NCBI RefSeq assembly: GCF_016735595.1
Contig: NZ_JAERRB010000001.1
Coordinates: 992,001 to 1,056,000 of the forward strand
Length of the DNA stretch: 64,000 bases
Reading direction: 5' to 3'
Origin: Chryseolinea lacunae
GTDB lineage: Bacteria > Bacteroidota > Bacteroidia > Cytophagales > Cyclobacteriaceae
Shown here in pieces: positions 45,043 to 54,094 of this stretch. Within the stretch, counting starts at the first letter, position 1. The number at the start of each line of letters is the position of its first letter. Position numbers and translations under genes: made by a program. The notes under the pieces were generated by a model. It was not told the DNA's origin and did not search any database. It was given only the letters and a program-made list of their open reading frames with translations.

Positions 45043-46092
45043 TCAAGGCGCCATAAACTTCAGCAACACGTCTTCCATTTCTTTGAGCGACGGCGTGGCA
45101 AAAACTTCCTGCTCCACCATCAGCAGGTGTTTGGAATAATAGTCAGGATTCTCCGTAATTTCTTTCGGGGTGAAGGCCGGCGAGCAAACAATCATGTGAT
45201 ATTGCTCGTCGGCCACGTCGTAGACCACAAACGGCGCCATGATGTTGGCGTGCGGGTTGGTGTATTGCAACATCACCGGATAGTCGAACAACTCAAAGTC
45301 TTTCAACTCGGGAATGAGGTTGGCATCAAAATACTCATACTTCAACACCTTGCAATCGGGGTAGCCCTCGCCCAGGCGGTCGCGCAGTTCTTGCAGCTTG
45401 TCGCACATGATTCGGAACGGAATGTGCGCGGGCGAAAATTCACGAATCGATAGCCACTGCTGTGAGGCAAACTCCAAATACTGGAGCGAGCGCTTGCCGA
45501 TAGTAAGCTTGTAGTCGAAATAGGAATAGCCCGGCACAAAATAGCCGGGATAAAAAAACTCGAAGCCCCGGTTTCTGCAAAAATCCATTTTCAGGTAGAT
45601 GAGAAATTTGCCAAGGCTGTATTTTTTATACAACGGATCATAGACCGATGTGATGCCCATGCCGCTGGTAGCCCCCACGTCGAAGAAGCCAACGGCGATG
45701 AGCTTGTCGCCATCGCGCACCGTCACTTCGTAGGTGTGATAGATATTTTGCGCGATGCTTTTTCCGAACAAAAGCTGGTGGAGCGATGCCGACGGTTCGA
45801 AGGCCAGGGGTTGCCGGTAGCGTACATACAAATCTTCCTGCTCCAGCGTGAGCGAGGCCGGGCCGATGTGCACCTGAAACTGTTTGTTTTGCCTGGCCAG
45901 TTTTGCCTGCGTGCTGTCGCGCGATGCTTCGTCGAGTCTCACCCGCAGCCACAGGGCGCTGTACATTTGCTGGTGAAAATGGAGGAAGTTTGTCGTGAAA
46001 ATGCCCTGCCCCATCCTGAACCAGCCCCGCTCAAGGTACGCATCGAGTTCGTGAGGTTCTAGGTGTTCAGGAAAATGAACCTGTGCGTGCAT
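45043..46092 (-). CDS. Ate1/Bpt-like aminoacyl-tRNA-protein transferase homologue
   Basis: 349 residues from the ATG at 46090-46092. The N-terminal LERGWFRMGQGIFTTNFL resembles the N-terminal block of arginyl/leucyl-tRNA-protein transferases, although its Cys residues are missing. The central GITSVYDPLYKKYSLGKFLIYLKMDFCRNRGFEFFYPGY matches the GNAT-fold C-terminal domain (SLG...CxxRG...YxGY). The C-terminal third has no familiar motif. The classic enzymes attach Leu or Arg to protein N-termini to mark them for degradation; whether this protein does so is uncertain. Convergent with DUF1080. Confidence 0.7.
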   Translation of the reverse strand: MHAQVHFPEHLEPHELDAYLERGWFRMGQGIFTTNFLHFHQQMYSALWLRVRLDEASRDSTQAKLARQNKQFQVHIGPASLTLEQEDLYVRYRQPLAFEPSASLHQLLFGKSIAQNIYHTYEVTVRDGDKLIAVGFFDVGATSGMGITSVYDPLYKKYSLGKFLIYLKMDFCRNRGFEFFYPGYFVPGYSYFDYKLTIGKRSLQYLEFASQQWLSIREFSPAHIPFRIMCDKLQELRDRLGEGYPDCKVLKYEYFDANLIPELKDFELFDYPVMLQYTNPHANIMAPFVVYDVADEQYHMIVCSPAFTPKEITENPDYYSKHLLMVEQEVFATPSLKEMEDVLLKFMAP

Positions 46093-46363
46093 AGGCGTAG
46101 GGTGAGCGCAAAAAGTGAGTATACATGTCGGGAAACCCTTCAATCGTCCAAATATAATTCTCCGGGCTTGATTTTCGTGTGCCTCGCCGACACACATTTC
46201 GCGTCCCTGTCTTTTCTGAACACGGCAACCCCCGACTGTTTACCTTCTGAAGCACGCCGGAACAGGTTGGTGTTTGGTTGCAGGATTTACCGTAAAATAT
46301 ATAGCTTAAGGTTTTAAACCCTGCCCACTCGGGGGCGTCTAAGAAAAAACAAATGATCGACAC

Positions 46364-47242
46364 ATGAAACTGAAAACCATTCTTGTTCTTCTATACACCG
46401 CTGCTGCGCCGCTTTCGCTCTGGGCGCAAACGGGTGCCCAGGATTCAACGGGCCTTCCAGGCGACAATTTCAGCCTCGAAGGCGCGCTCGAAATGTTCAA
46501 AAAAGCCGGCTCGCCCGAAGAGTTTGAGCGCCTCATCAACACCGAAAACAACGCCGTGAACAACCTCGACCTGAACGGTGACGGCGAAACCGACTACATC
46601 AAAGTGATCGACAAAAAAGAAGGCGATGCCCATGCCTTCATCCTGCAAGACGCCGTGTCGGAATCTGAAAGCCAGGATGTGGCCGTGATTGAAGTGGAGA
46701 AGAAAGGCAACGACAACGCCGTGCTGCAAATCGTGGGCGATGAAGACATCTATGGCGAGCAAATCATTGTAGAGCCCAAACCCGCAGAAGCCGCCCAACC
46801 TGCTCCTGCACAAGCAACGCCCGCACCCGCCAGCAACGTAACGGTGAATGTGTGGGCCTGGCCTGCCGTGCGCTATGTGTATGGACCATCGTATGTGGTG
46901 TGGGCTTCGCCGTGGGCCTGGCGGGCGCGTCCCGTGTGGTGGCGCCCCTGGCATCCGGTGCGTTGGCATGTGTTCTACGGCTACCGCGCGGTCTATCGCC
47001 CTCACTATGTTGTGGTGCCCCACCACCGGGTGGTCTATGCGCACCGTGTGTACCGGCCCGTGCGCACCACGTCGGTGATTGTTCACAACCGTCATCAGGC
47101 GTCTGTGAATCACTACCGTGCCACGCGCACAACGCGCACCGTAACCGGTCCACGCGGTGGGCACGTAAAAACTACGCGCACCACAGTGCACGGCAAGCGT
47201 GGTGGTCGCACCAGAACTACACGGGTGCGTACCCGAAACTAA
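46364..47242 (+). CDS. Secreted two-part protein: acidic EF-hand-like N-half, Trp/His/Arg-rich C-half
   Basis: A 292-residue protein with a Sec signal peptide (ILVLLYTAAAPLSLWAQ). Residues about 25-135 are acidic and contain NNLDLNGDGETDYIKVID, a Ca-binding DxNxDG loop as in EF-hand/dockerin proteins. A Pro/Ala linker follows (about 137-160). The C-terminal half is unusual: VYGPSYVVWASPWAWRARPVWWRPWHPVRW and many His/Arg/Tyr repeats, ending in a strongly basic GRTRTTRVRTRN. The opposite charges of the halves suggest self-association or binding of polyanions at the cell surface. No known function. Confidence 0.8.
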   Translation: MKLKTILVLLYTAAAPLSLWAQTGAQDSTGLPGDNFSLEGALEMFKKAGSPEEFERLINTENNAVNNLDLNGDGETDYIKVIDKKEGDAHAFILQDAVSESESQDVAVIEVEKKGNDNAVLQIVGDEDIYGEQIIVEPKPAEAAQPAPAQATPAPASNVTVNVWAWPAVRYVYGPSYVVWASPWAWRARPVWWRPWHPVRWHVFYGYRAVYRPHYVVVPHHRVVYAHRVYRPVRTTSVIVHNRHQASVNHYRATRTTRTVTGPRGGHVKTTRTTVHGKRGGRTRTTRVRTRN

Positions 47243-47292
47243 AAACGTTTTTCAGAAAGCAAGCGGAGCCGAATGACAAAGGTCGCTCCGTG

Positions 47293-48213
47293 TTATTTGA
47301 ACTGCGCGTCAAGAAATGCGAAAAGCTTGGCGCGCACTTCTTCTGCGTCAAACATCTCTCCATAGTGCGGGGCGCCTTTCACATAGGTCAGCTCGCTCTT
47401 CACACCGGCCACGTCCAGATACGACTTCAGCAGATAGGATTGCACGGGCGGCACGTCCTGATCTTTCTCGCCATGCACAATAAAAAACGGCGGGTCGTTC
47501 TTATCAACATAGGTGACGGGGCTGGCCTGCTTGCTGATGTCGGGGCGATTCAGGGGCGATGCACCCAACAGCAGACCAACAGGGGTTTTGTCGGGCGTTG
47601 TGCTTACCACGTTAACGTCGGCAGCGCCATAGAACAGGAGGAAGTCGCTGGGTCCGTAAAAATCGAGAACCGCTTTGATAACGAAGGAAGGTTTCTTGCC
47701 TCCAGCATAAAACTCAGGAATGGTGCTGTTGCGCGACAACGCCAGCAACGACGCCAGGTGGCCGCCGGCCGAAAATCCCATCAACACAAATTTGGACTTA
47801 TCGAGCTTGTATTTGCCGGCGTTGGCATGAAGGTATTCCACGGCCTGGTTGCAGTCCTGAATCTGTGCCGGAAAGGCGGCCGTGGTGCTGTGGCGATAGT
47901 CGATGGAGGCCAAGGCATAGCCTTTGTCGAGCATGGTTTTGATGGTGGTTTTCATATAGCCCATGTCGGCATACTTGTCGTTGAGCATCCAGGCGCCACC
48001 GTGCACCCAGATGACCAGCGGTGTGTTGGCCGTGGCTTTTGCGGGAAGATAAATATCAAGTTGATGTTTCTTCAACGTGTCGCCAGCATAGGCAATATTC
48101 TGGTGCATGATTGTGCCGGCGGGGAAGATGGCTTTGATGCGCTCGGGCTGCGCCACCACACACAAGCTGGCAAAGACAAACAGGAGGCTGACGCCCATCG
48201 AAACAGTTTTCAT
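47293..48213 (-). CDS. Secreted alpha/beta-hydrolase (BD-FAE/esterase-lipase type)
   Basis: A 306-residue enzyme with a signal peptide (VSLLFVFASLCVVAQ). The oxyanion motif VIWVHGGAW, nucleophile elbow MGFSAGGHLAS, acid in HGEKDQDVP and His in GAPHYGEM are all present and in order. The HGGAW/GxSAGG form is typical of the hormone-sensitive-lipase-like and feruloyl/acetyl-xylan esterase relatives. Substrate unknown; it may remove acyl groups from sugars. Confidence 0.92.
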   Translation of the reverse strand: MKTVSMGVSLLFVFASLCVVAQPERIKAIFPAGTIMHQNIAYAGDTLKKHQLDIYLPAKATANTPLVIWVHGGAWMLNDKYADMGYMKTTIKTMLDKGYALASIDYRHSTTAAFPAQIQDCNQAVEYLHANAGKYKLDKSKFVLMGFSAGGHLASLLALSRNSTIPEFYAGGKKPSFVIKAVLDFYGPSDFLLFYGAADVNVVSTTPDKTPVGLLLGASPLNRPDISKQASPVTYVDKNDPPFFIVHGEKDQDVPPVQSYLLKSYLDVAGVKSELTYVKGAPHYGEMFDAEEVRAKLFAFLDAQFK

Positions 48214-48302
48214 AGGGATTTTTTTAGCTATTGAAAGCTAACCAAAACACTGGTGAAAAAAGGCAAGGGACGGACTTTTTGTGATGAGAGGACGAGAATC
48301 CC

Positions 48303-48728
48303 TCAGAGCAATTTGTAGGTGTGGGTGGAGCGGAGGTTTCGCAGAATAGATTCGATGTCCTCGCGCAGCTTGGCATAGTGCGTGGCTTTGCAGAGGTAGT
48401 CGGAGGCTCCCAACTCAAAGCAGTCTTTCACCTCCTGTTCGGCATTGGCTGTGGAATACATCACCACGGGCAGGGCCTTGAGGGTGTGGTCGCGACGAAT
48501 TTCAGATAGACATTCCTTGCCGTTGATGAGCGGCATGTTGATGTCCAGAAAAACGATGTCGGGCAGCACGTTGGCTTCGCGCAGCATTCTTAGCGCCTGC
48601 AGTCCATCGGAGGCAAAAAGTACAACGATAGACCGGTCAATGTCGCGCAGAATCTCCTGAAAGAGCTCGATGTCGTCTGCATCGTCATCGGCATACAACA
48701 CACAAATCGCTTTGTCCATCTTTGTCAC
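48303..48728 (-). CDS. Receiver-only response regulator
   Basis: A 141-residue protein that is only a CheY-like receiver: acidic ADDDADD near residues 14-20, phospho-acceptor Asp in PDIVFLDINMP, conserved Thr in YSTAN, and Lys in YLCKATH. The ILYADDD...DIELF opening is that of the Rcp1-type single-domain regulators that partner with phytochrome-like or hybrid kinases in Bacteroidota. No kinase is nearby. It could act as a phosphate shuttle. An in-frame ATG at residue 4 is an alternative start. Confidence 0.92.
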   Translation of the reverse strand: MTKMDKAICVLYADDDADDIELFQEILRDIDRSIVVLFASDGLQALRMLREANVLPDIVFLDINMPLINGKECLSEIRRDHTLKALPVVMYSTANAEQEVKDCFELGASDYLCKATHYAKLREDIESILRNLRSTHTYKLL

Positions 48729-48809
48729 AGCAACATGGGCGCTTGGTTCGAAGAAAGCTCATGTCGCCCGAAAATAATGGAATTAGAAAATGAAATACAA
48801 GCGGTCGCC

Positions 48810-48824
48810 CATCCCAAGCCTGCA
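48810..48824 (+). repeat. 15-bp intergenic repeat CATCCCAAGCCTGCA, copy 3
   Basis: Exact match to the other two copies; it lies about 80 nt upstream of the response regulator start, in the opposite orientation to that gene. Confidence 0.7.
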
Positions 48825-48912
48825 TAATTTTCGCAAAGTCACACCGTAATCGATGCTTATGCCTTCTGGAGTGTTAACACGACTGTTGTTTCAACACATC
48901 AGGAGCACAACA

Positions 48913-48932
48913 TACCCCTGCTATCCGGGGGT
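48913..48932. promoter_or_regulatory. C-run/G-run palindrome (TACCCCT...GGGGGT)
   Basis: TACCCCT, 7 nt, GGGGGT. It shares with the PKS-PPTase palindrome the ATCCGGGGGT right arm and the 11-nt distance from TAC to GGGGGT. It lies in the gap between the response regulator and the 63-residue protein gene. Confidence 0.4.
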
Positions 48933-48953
48933 GATGCTCACGCAAAGGTCGCA

Positions 48954-49145
48954 TCACTTCTCCTTTTGCTTGCGATGCCGTTCCTGCTGGGCAGCCGATT
49001 CGTTGCCCTCGCGCACCTTCTGCGGTGTGCCGGTTTCCTTACGCGACGTGTCGTAGGACGTGAATTTGCGATCGTTGCCTTTGTCGCCTTTTGTAGACGG
49101 TGTTTTCACATCGTGATCGTTCGGGTTTACGGGTTTTGTTTTCAT
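48954..49145 (-). CDS. 63-residue hydrophilic, probably disordered protein
   Basis: The sequence is nearly all Lys, Asp, Asn, Thr, Gln, Glu and Arg (opening MKTKPVNPNDHDVK, ending QQERHRKQKEK), with no hydrophobic core. It is probably intrinsically disordered. Small proteins of this kind are frequent in Bacteroidota and often stress-induced, but no motif supports that here. The reading frame has coding-like composition and a normal ATG; the existence of the gene is likely but not certain. Confidence 0.5.
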   Translation of the reverse strand: MKTKPVNPNDHDVKTPSTKGDKGNDRKFTSYDTSRKETGTPQKVREGNESAAQQERHRKQKEK

Positions 49146-49294
49146 ACGGAGAACCCGCTACAAATTCGTGCCATGGCGGCGAAGGCATCGCTGGCATTTG
49201 TTGGCTGTTTCTATTCAGGTGCTGGGGATAATGGGTGGTACGGTTGTGTAAGAATTGCCTCAGCCAAGGCGTAGGACAAGTCTTGATCGGATAT

Positions 49295-50506
49295 TTAAAA
49301 CCCAGTAAAATTTGATTGGTATTCACCTTTAGCCAATTGCTCATTAAAGGCATCCCCCAATTCATGAATGATCTTAATTTGCTCTTCGGCCAACGGGCCA
49401 AAACTTTCCTCGGGCATAAGAACCACAATCTTATCCTCCGGTCTTAACCAAAGGCTGAATTTGTGATTCTTGTAGTGAATGATCATCATATTGCTGCTGT
49501 ATTGTCCACCTGGATGAATGGCTTCTTTGGTTAACCCAAGTTGTTGCAAAATGAAATCAGCAAAGACTTGTTGCATTTCATTGTTTACAGGCGTGAGTTG
49601 GTAGACCACGTTCTTATCGGCGTACCTACCTTGCCAGAAGGGCAGAACATCATACTGTCTTACCTGCAATCTGTAATGATTGTCTTTGTCCATTACCCAT
49701 TCGAAGTAGGTCTTGAACCATTCGCGGTTATCGTAGTTCAACTCAATAGACCGTGTGAGCGTGCGGTCATAAGGAACGAGGTATTCGCTTTTTGTAGCGT
49801 AGTCATCATAGACAATCATGCCGTATATATAAGCAGGACCCTCTACGGTTTTGCCGCCCATAAAAACAAGATTTTTTTTATCGGGCGAAACGGCGACCAC
49901 TCCTCCTGCCGACATAAAATAATAGTCGTCAACAACTCTTTTTTGATTTTGCAGTGTTGTCATCTTCAGGTCGGGTATGTGAAGCAACAATTGTTTATTG
50001 ATCAGCAGGTAGTCTCCTCCCTTCAGTGTATCTACTCTTTTTAAGTCAGAGTCCATATACACGGGAATGGGCACCCCAGGCTGTCCGTCCTGTTCGTCCA
50101 GGAATTGAAAGCCGGCAAAATCGCTATCCTGCGTATGCAAAGTTTTCACAACGGCCTCACCATTCTCTTCATTGATCATGAAGAGGCTCTGACTTCCGGC
50201 AATGAGTGTTGGCTTTGGAGCGCCTTCCAGAACATAGACCCGCCACAAATGCGAATAGCCCGTGTTTCCCTGAAGTTCATTCGGATATTCAACGATCTTG
50301 TCCTTATGCCATACCGAATACCGGATGGTGCTTTGCTTGACTATTCCGTAGTTCGCATTAAACGTCTGGCCCGACACGGTCTCTGCTTTGACGGTGAAAG
50401 GACCATAGTTCAAAATGGTTTCAATTTTACGCTTACTTCTGAAGGCAAATGAAGTTAAAAGAACGACCAATAAAACAAGCGCGGAGAGGATGAGAAGGAT
50501 TTTCAT
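49295..50506 (-). CDS. Membrane-anchored protein of unknown function
   Basis: 403 residues from the ATG at 50504-50506 (an earlier in-frame ATG adds 7 residues). One N-terminal helix (ILLILSALVLLVVLLTSFAF) anchors a long soluble domain. This has repeating short strands (for example RYSVWHKDKIVEYP, LWRVYVLEGAPKPTLIAGSQSLFMIN, GGVVAVSPDKKNLVFMGG) that would fit a beta-propeller. No enzyme motif found. Codon use and composition are less GC-rich than neighbours, so transfer is possible. Confidence 0.7.
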   Translation of the reverse strand: MKILLILSALVLLVVLLTSFAFRSKRKIETILNYGPFTVKAETVSGQTFNANYGIVKQSTIRYSVWHKDKIVEYPNELQGNTGYSHLWRVYVLEGAPKPTLIAGSQSLFMINEENGEAVVKTLHTQDSDFAGFQFLDEQDGQPGVPIPVYMDSDLKRVDTLKGGDYLLINKQLLLHIPDLKMTTLQNQKRVVDDYYFMSAGGVVAVSPDKKNLVFMGGKTVEGPAYIYGMIVYDDYATKSEYLVPYDRTLTRSIELNYDNREWFKTYFEWVMDKDNHYRLQVRQYDVLPFWQGRYADKNVVYQLTPVNNEMQQVFADFILQQLGLTKEAIHPGGQYSSNMMIIHYKNHKFSLWLRPEDKIVVLMPEESFGPLAEEQIKIIHELGDAFNEQLAKGEYQSNFTGF

Positions 50507-50686
50507 TTGCGATGTGTCGCACGTCATTTCAACGCGCGCTTCATTAACGGAGGAAGTGGCGTTCGGGTTTTACCGTACTGTATCCCAATTTCAGGGAGAC
50601 AGCCGTATCGTTGCGTTAAATAACCATGCTCCTCAACGCGCAAAAGATTTATACGTTCAGAGTCATAAACCCCAAATCCCAGCGCT

Positions 50687-51001
50687 ATGATAACCCGAAT
50701 CTGGCACGGCCGAACCCGCACATCGGATGCCGAAAAGTATCTTGATTTCCTACTGACTGCAGGCACACGCGAATATCTGGACACCTCCGGCAACCTGTCG
50801 GTGCGCGTCTGGAAAAAGCTTGACCCAGACTGCTGCCACTTCTGGACCGTGACCGAGTGGACCGACGTGGCCGCCATCAAAGCGTTTGCCGGAGAAGACT
50901 ATGAACGGGCCAAGTATTATCCTGAAGACGATGGTGTGCTATTGGAGTTTGAGGAAAAGGTGGAACACTATGAATCGTTTCGGGTGTCGCAGCCGTCGTA
51001 G
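50687..51001 (+). CDS. ABM/dimeric alpha-beta barrel domain protein
   Basis: A 104-residue protein with the fold of antibiotic biosynthesis monooxygenase-like proteins: TRIWHGRTRTSDAEKYLDFL, a strand SVRVWKK, FWTVTEWTDVAAIKAFAGEDYERAKYYPEDDG. The last motif is common to cytosolic ABM-like proteins of unknown substrate. No catalytic residue can be assigned. It is a single gene, divergent from the preceding one and convergent with the next. Confidence 0.85.
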   Translation: MITRIWHGRTRTSDAEKYLDFLLTAGTREYLDTSGNLSVRVWKKLDPDCCHFWTVTEWTDVAAIKAFAGEDYERAKYYPEDDGVLLEFEEKVEHYESFRVSQPS

Positions 51002-51041
51002 AAGGATTTTATATTGGGATACTATGCAGGCAACGTCGATA

Positions 51042-52193
51042 CTAGTCTCCCGTGAATGTGTTTGAGAATTTTCTGACAAATGATGTGTTTTTAAAGGCAA
51101 GGGTATAGTCCGGCACTTGTGTCAGCAGTTTAGTGCTCCCGTCATTTCGGATCAGGACATGACAGTCCGCACAAAACATTTCCGGATAACGCGCCGATAA
51201 ATCTGAAACGGCTTTCGAGCCCTGAAACTTGCCGTTGGGTTTTCTTGCTGTGATATTGATGAAAACGACTTTCCCATGAAAGGGTGAAAGCGCGTCGTGC
51301 TGAAGTCGGTAGGACGATGATCCCTGGCCTGTGTGCTTGCCGCCAACGATGTAAAGAAACTTCGTGATGCCATCGTTGTGTAGACTCAGAAGTTTTTGAT
51401 ATATGATGGCATCGCGATAGCCATAGTGTGTGTCTTTATAGTTGAACGTATATTGGGAGATCAGATCTTGCATCATTGTTTTCACCATCCCGACGTTTGG
51501 TCCAAAGATGGTCTTGTATTGATCCGGGTGAACGGCCACATCAGCCAGCACTGCTTCGGCCGCTTTCCGGCATTTGTCTTTATCGTAGTAATAAAAGACA
51601 TTGAGCGCATCAAACTTGTTTCGGTGTGATGACTTCTCTTCGAAAATCTCCCGAAACGAACGTAGCCCCGATGGAAGCGCCGTTGTTTCCTGCTCCTTCA
51701 GCAAAACATTTATAGCAAGAACCACCGATTCCTGTTTTATTTCAATGTCGGCACTCCTGAGTTTTATTTTTTGATCGTCGGAAAGCTGTTCATTCCATTG
51801 CGCCAATTCTTTGAGAAACTGTTGATGTTCGATTCCCCAATAAAAAGTATGTCTCACAATCTCCCGTAGCAACACGGTGTCCTGTGTGTCCAGATATCGA
51901 TTAACCAAAAACGCCGTACTGGTGCCTCCTTCAATAGCAAGAACCCGCGTGCCATTAAGCTTATGAAGATGCTGAAGGAATTTGAGCGTGGCCCGAGGCA
52001 TGTCGATTCGATTGTGGACGTCTTCGCCGATAATCACCACATTATTATTCCCGACATCAAAGATTGCCAGGCCCGATGAAGACTCATTGTAGCCGACATT
52101 CAAAACGGCAATTGGGGCAACGGCCTGACCGAACACAAAGAAGCTGTTCAGGCAAGCGATAAAAAGGATTGCATGTGCCGTAATTTTCGTCAT
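51042..52193 (-). CDS. Secreted erythromycin-esterase/ChaN-like superfamily protein
   Basis: A 383-residue protein with a signal peptide (AILFIACLNSFFVFGQ). The motifs IIGEDVHNRIDMPRATLKFL and RVLAIEGGTSTAFLVN place Glu, His and Glu as in the EreA/ChaN/TIKI superfamily (ExxH ... E), and YGYRDAIIYQKLL matches the later helix. These proteins include macrolide esterases and heme-binding or protease-like members, and the sequence is too divergent to assign an activity. Resistance to macrolides should not be inferred. Confidence 0.65.
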   Translation of the reverse strand: MTKITAHAILFIACLNSFFVFGQAVAPIAVLNVGYNESSSGLAIFDVGNNNVVIIGEDVHNRIDMPRATLKFLQHLHKLNGTRVLAIEGGTSTAFLVNRYLDTQDTVLLREIVRHTFYWGIEHQQFLKELAQWNEQLSDDQKIKLRSADIEIKQESVVLAINVLLKEQETTALPSGLRSFREIFEEKSSHRNKFDALNVFYYYDKDKCRKAAEAVLADVAVHPDQYKTIFGPNVGMVKTMMQDLISQYTFNYKDTHYGYRDAIIYQKLLSLHNDGITKFLYIVGGKHTGQGSSSYRLQHDALSPFHGKVVFINITARKPNGKFQGSKAVSDLSARYPEMFCADCHVLIRNDGSTKLLTQVPDYTLAFKNTSFVRKFSNTFTGD

Positions 52194-52302
52194 AGGAAAG
52201 AGAGGTTACGTGGATAACGTAAATTCTGTAATCCTTAGTATGAGTACTTAAAATCTAAAAAGAATACGCTGGTCCTTCGGGCATCGTCGGGGAACAACAC
52301 CA

Positions 52303-53058
52303 TCACAAATCAATGCACCGATCAAATCCAAACCCCACATGCTCTCCATATTTCAGATAACCCAATTGATTACTTGTTAACGTCGAGTCACCAATCTTAA
52401 AATCGGGAACGCCCTGGTGATGGTGGCCGTATATCCAATACTGGGCTTTGCTGGCTTCAATCAGATCGAATAGCTCCACGGCGAACGCTTCGTTCAGGGC
52501 GCTGGCGCGAAACTTTTCGGGATAGTTCATGAGGGTGGGTACGTGGTGGGTGATGACCACTGTTTTTTGTGCGGGTTGTTTGAGGGCCTCCGTCAAAAAT
52601 GTTTTGCTGGCATCGTGCAGTCTGTTGAATGACGCGGGCAGGAAATTTTTTCCGTGGTCCTGAATCACGAGAAAGTCGGACATGGCCTGGTGCACGAGGT
52701 GTTCGTTTTCCGGGGAGATGTGCGACCAGAGTGTGGTGCAGATCAGTTTCACGTCTTTGTGTTGCACCACGGTGTCGTTCACCAGGGTCACGTTGCTGCG
52801 GATGGCTTCGCGCACGGGGCCGGTGCGGTCTTTGCAGTCGGCGTGATAGTATTCGTGATTGCCGGGAATCCAGTAGGTGTGTTCAAAATGATCGGCCACA
52901 AAGTCGAAGAAGGGTTGTTCTTTCTTCAGGCGTGAGAAGGGCATGATGTCACCGGCCAGCAACAGGATTTCGCCTTTGGGTATGAGCGGATTGTTTTTCA
53001 GAAAATTGTTATTCTCTGAGAACTCCAGGTGCAGGTCGGAACAGTATTGAATGGTCAT
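52303..53058 (-). CDS. Calcineurin-like metallophosphoesterase
   Basis: 251 residues with the metal-binding series SDLHLEF (DxH), LAGDIMP (GD), IPGNHEYYH (GNHE), VITHHVPT (H) and IYGHHHQG (GHxH). It should hydrolyse a phosphomono- or diester with two bound metals. Small stand-alone members of this group have varied substrates, including nucleotides and cyclic nucleotides; none can be chosen. Divergent from the NmrA-like gene (136-nt gap). Confidence 0.93.
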   Translation of the reverse strand: MTIQYCSDLHLEFSENNNFLKNNPLIPKGEILLLAGDIMPFSRLKKEQPFFDFVADHFEHTYWIPGNHEYYHADCKDRTGPVREAIRSNVTLVNDTVVQHKDVKLICTTLWSHISPENEHLVHQAMSDFLVIQDHGKNFLPASFNRLHDASKTFLTEALKQPAQKTVVITHHVPTLMNYPEKFRASALNEAFAVELFDLIEASKAQYWIYGHHHQGVPDFKIGDSTLTSNQLGYLKYGEHVGFGFDRCIDL

Positions 53059-53194
53059 GAAAACAAATGTAGTTCACCCCGCTACAATCCGGGTGTTTGC
53101 AACGATAAGATTTAAATAAAAACAGGACGTGTCGGTTTTGTTCAATTTTCGGGTGTTCGCAGCGGCCACCTTTGAAGAAAAAAACATAAACGCC

Positions 53195-54034
53195 ATGAAC
53201 AAAAAAATGCCATTGATCCTGGGCGGTACCGGCAAAACCGGAAGCCGTATTTTGAAACGCCTTCGCGACCGCGGCATCGCCGCACAAACCGGCTCACGCA
53301 CCGCCACCCCGCCGTTCGATTGGGAAGACCGCACCACGTGGTCGCTGTGTCTGCAAAACGCCAACAAGGTCTACATCGCTTTTCAACCCGACCTCGCCGT
53401 GCCTGGCGCCGTGGAAACCATTCAGGCTTTTGCCAACACCGCCGCCACCTTGGGCGTTGAACACCTGGTGTTACTGTCGGGCCGCGGTGAACCGGAAGCA
53501 CAACAGTGTGAAGACGCAGTGAAAGCGTCGGGGGTGGCGTGGACCATTCTTCGGGCCAGCTGGTTTTGTCAAAACTTCAGCGAAGGTTATCTCGCCGATT
53601 CTATTCGTGAAGGGTTTCTCGCGCTGCCCGCGGGCGCCGTTGGCGAACCCTTTGTGGATGCCGACGACATTGCCGATGTGGCCATGGCCGCACTGACAGA
53701 AAAAGGTCATCTCGGAAAACTCTATGAACTCACCGGCCCACGTCTCATCTCCTTCGCGCAAGCGGTAGACGAAATTGCGCAGGCCACCGGCATACCTATT
53801 CGCTATGAACAAGTTTCGCAGCAGGATTTTGCCACCGCGCTCGCCGAACAACAGGTGCCCCGGGAATATATTAGCCTTCTCTCCTATCTATTCAACGAAG
53901 TGCTCGATGGCCGCAATGCATCACTCGCCCACGGCGTGGAGCAGGCGTTGAACAGAAAGCCAACCGACTTTCGTGTCTACATCGAAAAGGTAATGAAGAA
54001 TCACCCGTGGCACGATCGCGTGAACGAGGTGTGA
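53195..54034 (+). CDS. NmrA-like atypical SDR (NAD(P)H-binding)
   Basis: A 279-residue protein starting at the ATG at 53195. LILGGTGKTGSRILKRL is the GxxGxxG cofactor site; VLLSGRGEPEAQQCEDAVKASGVAWTILRASWFCQNF and VDADDIADVAMAAL are the usual atypical-SDR/NmrA blocks. YxxxK is absent, as in this subgroup. Members are often redox sensors or quinone/ketone reductases. No partner gene nearby. Confidence 0.88.
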   Translation: MNKKMPLILGGTGKTGSRILKRLRDRGIAAQTGSRTATPPFDWEDRTTWSLCLQNANKVYIAFQPDLAVPGAVETIQAFANTAATLGVEHLVLLSGRGEPEAQQCEDAVKASGVAWTILRASWFCQNFSEGYLADSIREGFLALPAGAVGEPFVDADDIADVAMAALTEKGHLGKLYELTGPRLISFAQAVDEIAQATGIPIRYEQVSQQDFATALAEQQVPREYISLLSYLFNEVLDGRNASLAHGVEQALNRKPTDFRVYIEKVMKNHPWHDRVNEV

Positions 54035-54059
54035 GATTGATTCAGAACTTGATAGCAAG

Positions 54060-54088
54060 CAGCGGCACGCCGATATCGGGTGTCGCTG
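54060..54088. terminator. Long hairpin between convergent genes
   Basis: CAGCGGCAC and GTGTCGCTG pair with one G-U wobble and enclose the self-complementary CCGATATCGG. It sits between the 3' ends of the NmrA-like and GlxA-like genes. No T-run follows on either strand, so its action as a terminator is uncertain. Confidence 0.5.
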
Positions 54089-54094
54089 CCACGG

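Noticed and set aside
51042-52193. Macrolide resistance gene
   Set aside because: The protein has the EreA/ChaN superfamily motifs but also an export signal and low similarity in the rest; resistance cannot be supported.
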